NCBI RefSeq assembly: GCF_900129445.1
Contig: NZ_FQVT01000003.1
Location: 248,001-312,000 of the forward strand
Direction of reading: 5' to 3'
Origin: Salegentibacter echinorum
GTDB lineage: Bacteria; Bacteroidota; Bacteroidia; Flavobacteriales; Flavobacteriaceae
DNA: 64,000 nt
The position numbers and the translations under genes are program-made. The notes beneath the pieces are model-generated. The model was not told the DNA's origin. It ran no database searches and saw only the letters and a list, made by a program, of their open reading frames with translations. How positions within the stretch are numbered: position 1 is the first letter of the stretch; the number at the start of each line of letters is the position of its first letter. Of this stretch, positions 1 to 7,218 are shown piece by piece.

Positions 1-267
1 AAGGCTGGTGTTAATTGTTCCCAATGCAATAAATGTCTAAGAACCGCACTTACTTTAGATCTTTTGGGGAAATTACCTTTATATAAGGATGTTTTTCATA
101 TTGAAAAATATGAGCGGTTAAAACATAATTATATATGGCATGTTATTACAAACAAAAATAAGGATCAAATCCATAGGAATCTTTATAGATTAATAAAAAA
201 TAAAAAAGCAATGGATTATACTAAAATTGCCATTTCCAGAGCTAAGGTTAAATTGAAGGGGAGATAA
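1..267 (+). CDS. C-terminal 88 residues of a polysaccharide-locus protein with a CxxCxxC cluster (5' truncated)
   Basis: Frame 1 is open from the first base of the window to a TAA at 265-267, so only the C-terminus is visible. The fragment carries CSQCNKC at residues 6-12 (C-x2-C-x2-C), followed by LRT, then a Lys/Tyr-rich tail with no membrane segment. From memory, a C-x2-C-x2-C-LRT motif occurs near the C-terminus of some adenine-nucleotide alpha-hydrolase (QueC/AsnB-like) proteins in surface-polysaccharide loci, where it may bind zinc. That match is an inference from a short motif. A TTG at 64 could be mistaken for a start, but the Cys cluster upstream in the same frame argues that it is internal. 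The gene precedes a glycosyltransferase, separated by a promoter, and is probably the end of an upstream polysaccharide transcription unit. Confidence 0.6.
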   Translation, partial: KAGVNCSQCNKCLRTALTLDLLGKLPLYKDVFHIEKYERLKHNYIWHVITNKNKDQIHRNLYRLIKNKKAMDYTKIAISRAKVKLKGR

Positions 268-341
268 AATAGTGGATTTAAATGAGAATGCGCTAAATAC
301 CTAAATGCATTATGTAATGACCTTAAAATTGTCCCAAAAAA

Positions 342-371
342 TTGGTCTCCCTAATATTTAAAGTAAATTTG
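342..371 (+). promoter_or_regulatory. Bacteroidetes-type promoter for the first glycosyltransferase
   Basis: TTG at 342-344 and TAAATTTG at 364-371 are separated by exactly 19 bases, matching the Bacteroidetes sigma consensus TTG-N19-TAnnTTTG. Transcription would start near 378, a few bases before the ATG at 387. This makes an in-frame TTG start at 342 unlikely, because that TTG is the -33 element. Confidence 0.6.
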
Positions 372-386
372 CCTCTAACTATTGGT

Positions 387-1511
387 ATGCAAAAGATAAA
401 AGTACTTCACATTATAAAATCCCTGGGCCGCGGTGGTGCAGAAATGCTTTTACCGGAAACTCTTAGGCTCCACGATAAAGAAAAATTTGAATTTCATACC
501 ATTTATTTCCTACCGTGGAAAGACCAAATGGTGCCCGAGATTGAACAGGCGGGAGGAAAGGTGCTCTGTATGGAGGCTACTAATAACTTTAAATTACTAG
601 CCAAATATAAACAGGTTGCCAATTATTGCAAAAATCATAAAATAGATATTATTCATGCTCACCTACCGTGGTCGGGTTTTCTATCGCGGCTGGTTTTTAA
701 AAAAACCGGAATCCCGGTACTTTATACCGAGCATAATATCCAGGAGCGTTATCATTTCGTCACCAAAAAGTTAAACGCATCTACATTTAACTGGCAAAAT
801 AAAGTACTGGGAGTATCTGCCGATGTAAGTAAATCTATTAAGAAAAATATTGATCCTAAAATACCCGTGCAAACACTTTTAAACGGAGTAAATACTGAAA
901 AGTATAATAGGAATGAAGCTGCCGCAAAGGAGATAAAAGAAGAATTGCTAATTCCCGAAGAGGCCATGGTTATAGGGAATCTCGCTGTATTTAGAGAACA
1001 GAAAGACCTGGTCTCCTGGGTAAAGGCATTTGCAATCATTAATAAATCCAATCCTGAAGTTTACGGTTTACTGGTAGGCGCAGGACCTAAAGAGCAAGAA
1101 ATAAAAGCTTTGATTAAGGATAAAGGTCTGGAAAAACGAATTATGCTACCAGGTTTGCAAACCGACACCGTAGCGTATTTTTCAGCAATGGATATTTTTA
1201 TGATGAGCTCACAGTTTGAAGGTTTGCCCATTGCGTTATTAGAGGCAATGAGTACTGGTTGTGCCATTGTTTCTACAAAGGCCGGGGGCGTGGTAGAGGC
1301 CGTTAGGGAAGATGAAGATGGTTTGTTGAGTGAAGTAGGGGATTTCAAAAAATTGGCTAAAAATTCCTGTAAACTTTTGGATGATAAAACCTTTAAAAAG
1401 AAAATGCAGGGAGCAGCTAGAAATAGAGTGGTAAATGCTTTTGGTTTGGAAAATATGGTAGAGGAATTGGAAAAATGTTATTTGGATTTGAGGAAGGGAG
1501 TGAAGGAGTAA
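387..1511 (+). CDS. Family 4 glycosyltransferase (GT-B fold), polysaccharide biosynthesis
   Basis: This 374-residue protein would transfer a sugar from a nucleotide donor to a lipid-linked glycan at the cytoplasmic face of the inner membrane. It opens with KVLHIIKSLGRGGAE, the glycine-rich acceptor-side loop of GT4 enzymes. A second Rossmann domain holds FEGLPIALLEAMSTG (about residues 290-305), the E-x7-E donor-binding signature, followed by a GGVVE segment. An upstream in-frame TTG at 342 would add 15 residues, but it coincides with the -33 box of a good promoter, so the ATG at 387 is chosen. The gene ends in a degenerate octamer array and is followed by a GNAT gene. Donor and acceptor cannot be told from sequence. 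Confidence 0.88.
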   Translation: MQKIKVLHIIKSLGRGGAEMLLPETLRLHDKEKFEFHTIYFLPWKDQMVPEIEQAGGKVLCMEATNNFKLLAKYKQVANYCKNHKIDIIHAHLPWSGFLSRLVFKKTGIPVLYTEHNIQERYHFVTKKLNASTFNWQNKVLGVSADVSKSIKKNIDPKIPVQTLLNGVNTEKYNRNEAAAKEIKEELLIPEEAMVIGNLAVFREQKDLVSWVKAFAIINKSNPEVYGLLVGAGPKEQEIKALIKDKGLEKRIMLPGLQTDTVAYFSAMDIFMMSSQFEGLPIALLEAMSTGCAIVSTKAGGVVEAVREDEDGLLSEVGDFKKLAKNSCKLLDDKTFKKKMQGAARNRVVNAFGLENMVEELEKCYLDLRKGVKE

Positions 1512-1665
1512 TGAAGTAACGCAGTAATGCAGTGAAGAAGTGACAAAGCTAAGAGTTACCGAACTAACAAATCCAGACTCAACGAATTGACAGTTCACGA
1601 TTCCCACATCACAATTTTACAGCATCACATCGTCACAACCTCACAGGGTTACAACTTTACAACGT
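1506..1665. repeat. Degenerate 8-bp periodic array filling the gap after the glycosyltransferase
   Basis: The whole stretch can be written as 20 consecutive octamers. It starts GAGTAATG, AAGTAACG, CAGTAATG, CAGTGAAG, AAGTGACA and ends CACAATTT, TACAGCAT, CACATCGT, CACAACCT, CACAGGGT, TACAACTT, TACAACGT. The unit sequence drifts along the array but the period holds. The first unit contains the stop codon of the glycosyltransferase gene. No repeat-associated protein gene is near. Confidence 0.7.
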
Positions 1666-1678
1666 AATAAATAAAAAA

Positions 1679-2617
1679 ATGAAAATTCGCAAAGCTACAG
1701 AAAATGATATCCCTGCTATTGTTCAGGTTTTAAAAGCCAGTCTTGGCGAGGATCAACTGGAACTTTCAGAGAAAGTTTGGCGCTATAAGCATGTAGATAA
1801 CCCTTATGGAAAATCTATTGTGTTAATAGCCGAAGAAAATAGCCAAATTATAGGGGTTCGCGCTTTAATGAGGTGGCAATGGCAACAAGGCGAAATGAAA
1901 TATGAAGCCTTAAGGGCAGTGGATACCGCTACCCACCCTAAACATCAAGGTAAAGGAATTTTTAAAAAACTAACGCTCCAGGCGATTGAAATTGCTAAAA
2001 AAAATGGTGATCATTTTATCTTTAATACTCCGAATGAACAAAGTAGGCCCGGTTACCTTAAAATGGGATGGGACCAGGTTGGGAAAGTGAATATAGGCAT
2101 AAAACCTTCCTTAAATTTTTTAAAATTTAAACTACCAACAAAGTATAAGGTGAAGAAAAAAAATTCCATTTCTGAAATAGATAATCTTTGTGGGAAGTGG
2201 AATACCAATCTCAGAAAAAAATCAGGATTGTTTACGATAAAATCTGCCGAAATATTAAAGTGGCGTTATGAAAAAAACCCCTTACAGAAATATGAAGTCG
2301 TGACTGGAGAAGGTTATTATATCGCAGCTTATATAAAAAACCGAGGAAAAGTAAAGGAATTTAGAATCGCCGAATGTATTTTTGATGAAAAAGTGATTGG
2401 GAGAAAGGAACTTCAGAAAGTAATCAAAAAAATTGGATCAGGTTTTTCCTTTCATGTGATGAGTTTTTCTCCAAAACTGTTAAGCTTAAATGGAAAAAAA
2501 GGGGATTTTGGCCCTATTCTTACTTTAAACGCCTTAAATTTAAGATCTTCGGAAGAAACTGGTTTTTTAAATATTAAAAACTGGCACAACAGCCTTGGTG
2601 ACCTGGAATTGTTTTAA
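1679..2617 (+). CDS. GNAT-family N-acyltransferase
   Basis: The N-terminal half of this 312-residue protein is a GNAT acetyl-CoA domain. It begins MKIRKATENDIPAI, and AVDTATHPKHQGKGIFKKL (about residues 81-99) is the V-x-P-x-x-Q-G-x-G acyl-CoA pyrophosphate loop; a C-terminal FNTPNEQSRPGYLKMGW strand follows. The remaining 150 residues form a second domain I do not recognise, possibly a further GNAT-like fold as in FemAB-type enzymes. It lies between a glycosyltransferase and a Wzy-like gene, 2 bases upstream of the latter, so a role in acylating a sugar or amino-sugar of the surface polysaccharide is likely but inferred. The ATG at 1679 follows an A-rich stretch and is the first start in frame. 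Confidence 0.8.
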   Translation: MKIRKATENDIPAIVQVLKASLGEDQLELSEKVWRYKHVDNPYGKSIVLIAEENSQIIGVRALMRWQWQQGEMKYEALRAVDTATHPKHQGKGIFKKLTLQAIEIAKKNGDHFIFNTPNEQSRPGYLKMGWDQVGKVNIGIKPSLNFLKFKLPTKYKVKKKNSISEIDNLCGKWNTNLRKKSGLFTIKSAEILKWRYEKNPLQKYEVVTGEGYYIAAYIKNRGKVKEFRIAECIFDEKVIGRKELQKVIKKIGSGFSFHVMSFSPKLLSLNGKKGDFGPILTLNALNLRSSEETGFLNIKNWHNSLGDLELF

Positions 2618-2619
2618 TT

Positions 2620-3828
2620 ATGATAGGAGTATTATTTTTAATTATTATCTTCTTTATCCTGAATCAATTTATCTTTGGGGTTTACGCTAAGCGGCATGCT
2701 TTTCTGGATAAGAAAATATTAAACCTCCTATACTTATACCATCTATTATTCTACGGGGTATATACCTGGTATGCTTATAATAATCCTTCTGACTCTCTTC
2801 ATTATTTTCACGTCATTTCAACTCATCAAGGCAGTTGGTTGGAATTATTTGGAACCGATACCGCATTTATCCACTTTTTTGGTTATCCCTTTTATAATAT
2901 GGGCTTTAACTACGACATGCTTATGTTAACTTTTTCCTGGTTCGGTTACCTGGGTTTTGTGTATGCCTATATATTTTTCCGGGAAAAGATTCCCATCAAA
3001 ATAAATTTTTTTAAGATAGATTTACTTACGTTAATCCTATTTTTTCCAAATATGCACTTTTGGACCGCTTCCCTCGGAAAAGGTTCGGCCATTTTTTTGG
3101 GCTTAATGATGTTTACTTATGCTATTGTAAATCCAAAATCGAGATTGTTTCTATTAGGTCTAAGCTCTGTTATAATTTATTATATTCGTCCTCATGTTTT
3201 TATGTTTGTAGCTGTAGGGACGGTTTTAGGCTATATGAGTGGGAAAGAGAAAATTCCATTATGGCAAAAAGCATTGGTTTTTGTAGCGCTGGGAGGAGCC
3301 TTAGTTTTGGTGCAGGATCAAATCTTAGCGGTGATGAACCTGCAGGATTCAGAAAATATCATTGAAGATTTTCAGGCACAATCGGCAGAAAGGGCAGAAG
3401 ACTTAAGTGCCTCTGGTAGTGGGGTAGATATGTCTGCTTATCCTTTGCCATTTAAACTCTTCACTTTTTGGTTTAGGCCCCTTTTTATAGATGCGCCAAA
3501 TGTATTGGGTTTGATAGTCTCAGCCGAAAATCTAATTTATTTACTGCTATTCTTTAAAATATTGAAAAAAGACTTTATTGACTTCATCAAAAAGTCTCCC
3601 GCAGTAGTAAAGATGAGTTTTGTGATTTTTATAAGTACCTCTTTTGCTATGACTTTTGTAATGTCTAACCTTGGAATTATTATGCGGCAAAAATCTATGG
3701 TAATGTATTATATCTTTTTTGTGATTTATTATTATCTCGCACAAAAGAAATATGAAAAAATAATGAAAAAGCGAAGGCTGATGAAAAGACGAGAGAAAGT
3801 GAGAAAGGCTGAGGTAGTACTGGAGTAA
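2620..3828 (+). CDS. Polytopic inner-membrane protein, candidate Wzy-type polysaccharide polymerase
   Basis: The 402-residue product has about 9-10 hydrophobic segments, beginning with an N-terminal anchor (MIGVLFLIIIFFILNQF). It has a large hydrophilic stretch around residues 45-85 and another at about 245-275 (rich in Glu, Gln and Ser), and ends in a Lys/Arg-rich cytoplasmic tail. This layout resembles O-antigen/EPS polymerases, which are too divergent to name by sequence alone. Its place among glycosyltransferases, 2 bases after the GNAT gene, supports a Wzy role. A flippase or another transporter is less likely because of the size and long loops. Confidence 0.6.
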   Translation: MIGVLFLIIIFFILNQFIFGVYAKRHAFLDKKILNLLYLYHLLFYGVYTWYAYNNPSDSLHYFHVISTHQGSWLELFGTDTAFIHFFGYPFYNMGFNYDMLMLTFSWFGYLGFVYAYIFFREKIPIKINFFKIDLLTLILFFPNMHFWTASLGKGSAIFLGLMMFTYAIVNPKSRLFLLGLSSVIIYYIRPHVFMFVAVGTVLGYMSGKEKIPLWQKALVFVALGGALVLVQDQILAVMNLQDSENIIEDFQAQSAERAEDLSASGSGVDMSAYPLPFKLFTFWFRPLFIDAPNVLGLIVSAENLIYLLLFFKILKKDFIDFIKKSPAVVKMSFVIFISTSFAMTFVMSNLGIIMRQKSMVMYYIFFVIYYYLAQKKYEKIMKKRRLMKRREKVRKAEVVLE

Positions 3829-3850
3829 GGGAGTTATTATTATGGTATGA

Positions 3851-3914
3851 TAGTAATGAAGTGACGCGTTGATGTTGTAATTTAATAATGTTTTGGGGTG
3901 TTACAGTTAGTGAC
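3851..3914. repeat. Degenerate octamer array related to the one at 1506
   Basis: Eight consecutive octamers can be read: TAGTAATG, AAGTGACG, CGTTGATG, TTGTAATT, TAATAATG, TTTTGGGG, TGTTACAG, TTAGTGAC. The first two closely match units at 1506-1521 (GAGTAATG, AAGTAACG), so the two arrays share an origin or a generating process. Confidence 0.55.
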
Positions 3915-3932
3915 GCACAAACCTATCGATAT

Positions 3933-4163
3933 GTGCTACACTGAGAAACATTTTTCAAGCTGTAAACCTAGCACAGGCTGTCAAGCTACTCCAAGGCTCT
4001 GAGCCTGTGTTACACAGAGTCTGTCGAACCGCAGCGTTACACTGAGCTTGTCGAAGTGTGCTTGGTGGACTAATACCGTGTGTAAAAACCTGGTTAATAA
4101 TAGTCAGTGAATTAACAGGGTTTTTTCAGAAGATCACTCGTACCAATGGGGCTTCGACAGGCT
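3933..4163. repeat. Cluster of CTGAGCNTGTCGAAG-type dispersed repeats
   Basis: Copies or part copies are at 3933-3945 (GTGCTACACTGAG), 3994-4029 (GGCTCTGAGCCTGTG, then GAGTCTGTCGAAC), 4036-4058 (GTTACACTGAGCTTG followed by TCGAAGTG) and, inverted, 4151-4163 (GCTTCGACAGGCT). I recall this motif as a common intergenic repeat in Flavobacteriia. Further single copies in this window are at 30465 and 61124. Confidence 0.65.
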
Positions 4164-4203
4164 ATTAGCCTGACAGATCTACTGCTATCGGCATCGACGA
4201 ACT

Positions 4204-4235
4204 AACAAACTAAGGAATCAACAAACTAAGGAATC
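4204..4235. repeat. 16-bp tandem duplication (two octamers twice)
   Basis: AACAAACTAAGGAATC occurs twice in direct contact and is flanked by degenerate further units on both sides. The 16-bp unit is two octamers, so it belongs to the same 8-bp periodic class as 1506-1665, which also holds AACTAACA. Confidence 0.7.
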
Positions 4236-4243
4236 ACAAGAAT

Positions 4244-5206
4244 ATGAATGGAGCGCTAATAATTTCACTGGATTTTGAACTTTTATGGGGAGTTTTCGAT
4301 AATGTAAACTATAACGATAAAATCGAATATTTTCATAATACCCGGGAAGTAGTGCCCAAAATTCTTCAGCTATTTGAAAAGTATGAAATTTCCTGCACCT
4401 GGGCTACAGTAGGGATGTTGTTTAACGAGAACTGGGAAGAGTGGAATGAGAATATTCCCGGGACTTTGCCCGGGTATGAAAATAAGGAACTTTCGGCCTA
4501 TCGTTTTGGGAGATCAATTCAAAATAAAGAAACCGAATCACTATGTTTTGCGCCTAATCTTATAAGAAAAATACAGCAAACTTCCAGGCAGGAAATTGCT
4601 ACTCATACCTATTCTCATTATTATTGTCTTGAGCAAGGACAGAATAGTGATAGTTTTAAAGCCGATTTAAAACTTGCCGTAAAAATGGCACAAGCCTTTG
4701 ATGTGGAATTAAGGTCTCTCGTCTTTCCCAGAAATCAATTTAACCGGGAATATCTTGAAATCTGTAAAAATCTTGAGATTAGAAATGTAAGATCGAACCC
4801 AACTAATTGGTACTGGAAGGATACCGGAAAAGATTCGTTATTAAATAAGATATTTAGAACGGGAGATGCATATGTTGGTTCAACAAATAAGTCTTATAAT
4901 CTAGAGGAATTACCAAACAGGCGCAATGAACCATTATCACAAAAAGCGAGCAGGTTATTACGTCCTTTTTCCCCTAACCAAACTTTAAATAGTTTGAAAA
5001 TTAAACGAATAAAACAGGAAATGACGAAAGCTGCAAAAAACGCTGAAGTATATCATTTATGGTGGCATCCGCATAATTTTGGTGATTTTCCTGCAGAAAA
5101 TCTTAGGGATTTAGAAGAACTACTTATTCATTACAAACATCTAAAGGAAGAGTTCGATTTTCAATCGCTGAATATGCAAGAAATAGAACAACTTTTTGTG
5201 GGCTAA
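4244..5206 (+). CDS. Polysaccharide deacetylase family protein (NodB-like, CE4)
   Basis: This 320-residue protein has no signal peptide. It begins ALIISLDFELLWG, the first metal-binding motif of CE4 enzymes, with Asp10 as likely general base. IATHTYSHY (about residues 120-130) supplies the H-x3-H zinc ligands. RSLVFPRNQF (about 160-170) matches the R-x-x-x-P-x-x-x motif 3 region, and YHLWWHPHNFG (about 268) the C-terminal His motif. The family removes N-acetyl groups from amino sugars. In this locus it may tailor a lipid-linked repeat unit or polymer; the cytoplasmic location is inferred from the lack of a signal peptide. It is separated from the upstream genes by repeats and from asnB by a promoter-like box. 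Confidence 0.82.
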   Translation: MNGALIISLDFELLWGVFDNVNYNDKIEYFHNTREVVPKILQLFEKYEISCTWATVGMLFNENWEEWNENIPGTLPGYENKELSAYRFGRSIQNKETESLCFAPNLIRKIQQTSRQEIATHTYSHYYCLEQGQNSDSFKADLKLAVKMAQAFDVELRSLVFPRNQFNREYLEICKNLEIRNVRSNPTNWYWKDTGKDSLLNKIFRTGDAYVGSTNKSYNLEELPNRRNEPLSQKASRLLRPFSPNQTLNSLKIKRIKQEMTKAAKNAEVYHLWWHPHNFGDFPAENLRDLEELLIHYKHLKEEFDFQSLNMQEIEQLFVG

Positions 5207-5286
5207 ATAAGTTAAGCTTAATTCTACGTAAACTCCCCATGGGAATTTTTATGGTCTAATGGAAAAGATATTCCTTTAGAACCTGT

Positions 5287-5294
5287 TATATTTG
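5287..5294 (+). promoter_or_regulatory. Candidate -7 box upstream of asnB-like gene
   Basis: TATATTTG matches TAnnTTTG and lies 19 bases before the ATG at 5314. No TTG is seen at the expected -33 position, so support comes from the -7 element alone. Confidence 0.35.
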
Positions 5295-5313
5295 CAGTTT
5301 TTAAAGTAAATAT

Positions 5314-7215
5314 ATGTGTGGGATTAATGGTTTTGTAACCAAAGGACAGACAGACCAGGAGCGATTGAGAAAAGAGCTCGAAAAGATGAATAATCAAATT
5401 ATTCATCGTGGACCAGATCAGGATGGGTTTTTTGCAGAAAGTAGTACTTCTTTTTCGGTCGCTATGGCCATGCGAAGGCTGTCTATTATAGACCTTAGTA
5501 CCGGGAAACAACCTATCTACAATGAATCTAAGGAAGTGCTCATTTTTTTTAATGGGGAGATTTATAATTACCTTCAGCTTAAAGATAGCCTTAGCAAAAA
5601 GGGGCATACGTTTAAAACCACATCAGATACCGAAGTTATTTTAAAAGCTTATGAAGAATGGGGCACCGATAGTTTTGGGAGGTTAGATGGCATGTTCGCT
5701 TTTAGTATTTATGATAAAAGAAAGAATAAGATCTTTATCGCCAGAGATTTTTTCGGTGAAAAACCCTTGTATTATACTCAGGTGAAAGATCAAATTATAT
5801 GGGGATCAGAATTGAAATCGCTTGTTGAGATTTTACCGGCCAAACCTGCAATTAGTAAAGAAGGTCTCAATTTATACTTTAGGTTAACCTATATACCTGC
5901 GCCTCACACGATTTATGAAAACATAAAAAAACTGGAAGCCAATCATTTTATGGAAATCGATTTGGTTAATTTTACCACCAGAATTAACCGAATAAATAAC
6001 GAAAAACCGGTAGAGGTAGATCCTAAAATTTCTTTTGAAGAGGCCAAAGTCCAAACTAGAAAATTGGTAGAGGAAAGTGTGGAAAATAGGTCTATAGCCG
6101 ATGTCCCATTGGGCACATTCCTATCTGGAGGGGTAGATTCTTCGGTGGTCTCCCTGGCCTTATCTAAAATAGCCGACCGTAAAATCGATACTTTTTCGGT
6201 GGGTTTTGAGAAGAAATCTTTCGATGAAACCGATAAATCCCGAACGGTAGCAAATTTAATTAATAGTAATCATCACGAATTTATAATTTCGGTAGAAGAT
6301 CTTAAAGGAAATTTAAATGAAATACTACTGAATTTTGATGAACCTTTTGCCGATTCCTCTTCTCTGCCTACTTACTTGGTGGCGAATAAGACCCGCGAAG
6401 ATGTAAAAGTGGCCCTTACCGGAGATGGCGGCGATGAGATATTTGGGGGATATAACAAATATTATATTGGAAAGATGAACCAAAAGTATGCTTCGGTCAT
6501 GCCAGAAGCCTTTCATGACAAAATTAAAGGAGCAGCCAATAATATTTTAAGTACAAAAGATGATAAACGGGGGACGCGCTTTAAAATTAGAAAATTAATG
6601 AATGCCATTAATTATGAAGGTGACTTTTATTATAACATTATTTCCCTGGCTTACCAAAATCAAGAAATTTCCCAACTATTAAAAGCAAACTGGGTTAGTC
6701 CGAGAATTTTTGAACCTTATAAACAAAAACTCGATTATAAAGCGCAAAGCCTAACTGATTTTCGAAATATCGACAAAATTCTAAGTTTAGAAGGTGACAT
6801 GCTGGTGAAAGTAGATCGCACCAGTATGTTGACATCCCTGGAGTCGCGGGCCCCATTTTTAAATAAAAAGCTATGGGATTTTACCGGACAATTACCAGAG
6901 GATTATTTAATGAAGGGGTGGAACAAAAAGTATATTTTAAAAGAGGCCTTTAAAGAATATTTTCCGAAAGATTTTCTGGATAAATCCAAAAAAGGTTTTG
7001 GAGTTCCGGTAGGGGATTGGCTTCGGGATTATTTGAGACCAGAGTTGGAATTTTATATCGATAATAAATTTCTGGAGCAGCAAAATTTATTTCAGAAGGA
7101 ATACATAGTTCCACTGGTAAAGGATCATATTTCTGGTAAACAGGATAATACCTTTAGAGTGTGGGCTTATTTCTGCTTTCAAAAATGGTATAAAGAGACT
7201 TATTCACAAATATAA
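5314..7215 (+). CDS. asnB: Glutamine-hydrolysing asparagine synthase family protein (AsnB type)
   Basis: Its 633 residues are a normal length for AsnB. MCGINGF gives the N-terminal nucleophile Cys2 of class II glutaminases, so the ATG at 5314 is fixed. RGPDQDGFF and FNGEIYNY are the glutamine-site motifs. The synthetase domain holds SGGVDSS (about 271-277), the ATP pyrophosphate loop, and LTGDGGDE further on. The family makes Asn from Asp with Gln as ammonia donor. Within surface-polysaccharide loci, homologues (WbpS-type) are thought to amidate uronic acids or similar sugars, which fits its position between a deacetylase and a glycosyltransferase. A housekeeping role cannot be excluded. It ends 3 bases before the next gene. 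Confidence 0.9.
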   Translation: MCGINGFVTKGQTDQERLRKELEKMNNQIIHRGPDQDGFFAESSTSFSVAMAMRRLSIIDLSTGKQPIYNESKEVLIFFNGEIYNYLQLKDSLSKKGHTFKTTSDTEVILKAYEEWGTDSFGRLDGMFAFSIYDKRKNKIFIARDFFGEKPLYYTQVKDQIIWGSELKSLVEILPAKPAISKEGLNLYFRLTYIPAPHTIYENIKKLEANHFMEIDLVNFTTRINRINNEKPVEVDPKISFEEAKVQTRKLVEESVENRSIADVPLGTFLSGGVDSSVVSLALSKIADRKIDTFSVGFEKKSFDETDKSRTVANLINSNHHEFIISVEDLKGNLNEILLNFDEPFADSSSLPTYLVANKTREDVKVALTGDGGDEIFGGYNKYYIGKMNQKYASVMPEAFHDKIKGAANNILSTKDDKRGTRFKIRKLMNAINYEGDFYYNIISLAYQNQEISQLLKANWVSPRIFEPYKQKLDYKAQSLTDFRNIDKILSLEGDMLVKVDRTSMLTSLESRAPFLNKKLWDFTGQLPEDYLMKGWNKKYILKEAFKEYFPKDFLDKSKKGFGVPVGDWLRDYLRPELEFYIDNKFLEQQNLFQKEYIVPLVKDHISGKQDNTFRVWAYFCFQKWYKETYSQI

Positions 7216-7218
7216 ATT

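Larger units (their letters stand above)
3829..4243. other. 415-bp gap made largely of dispersed and tandem repeats
   Basis: No gene is visible on either strand. The gap starts with an octamer array (3851-3914). A more GC-rich middle part follows, with several copies of a CTGAGCNTGTCGAAG motif (3933-4163). It ends with a 16-bp tandem duplication (4204-4235) just before the deacetylase start. No convincing terminator hairpin or TAnnTTTG promoter was found. Confidence 0.6.

Noticed and set aside
342-386. TTG start that would extend the first glycosyltransferase by 15 residues
   Set aside because: The TTG fits the -33 promoter box, and the family motif starts right after the ATG at 387.
1506-1665. 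Octamer array as a possible CRISPR array
   Set aside because: Units are 8 bases, without spacers, and no cas genes are present.
3933-4163. Invertible promoter switching polysaccharide expression
   Set aside because: Inverted CTGAGCNTGTCGAAG copies exist, but no site-specific recombinase gene and no promoter between the copies is seen.
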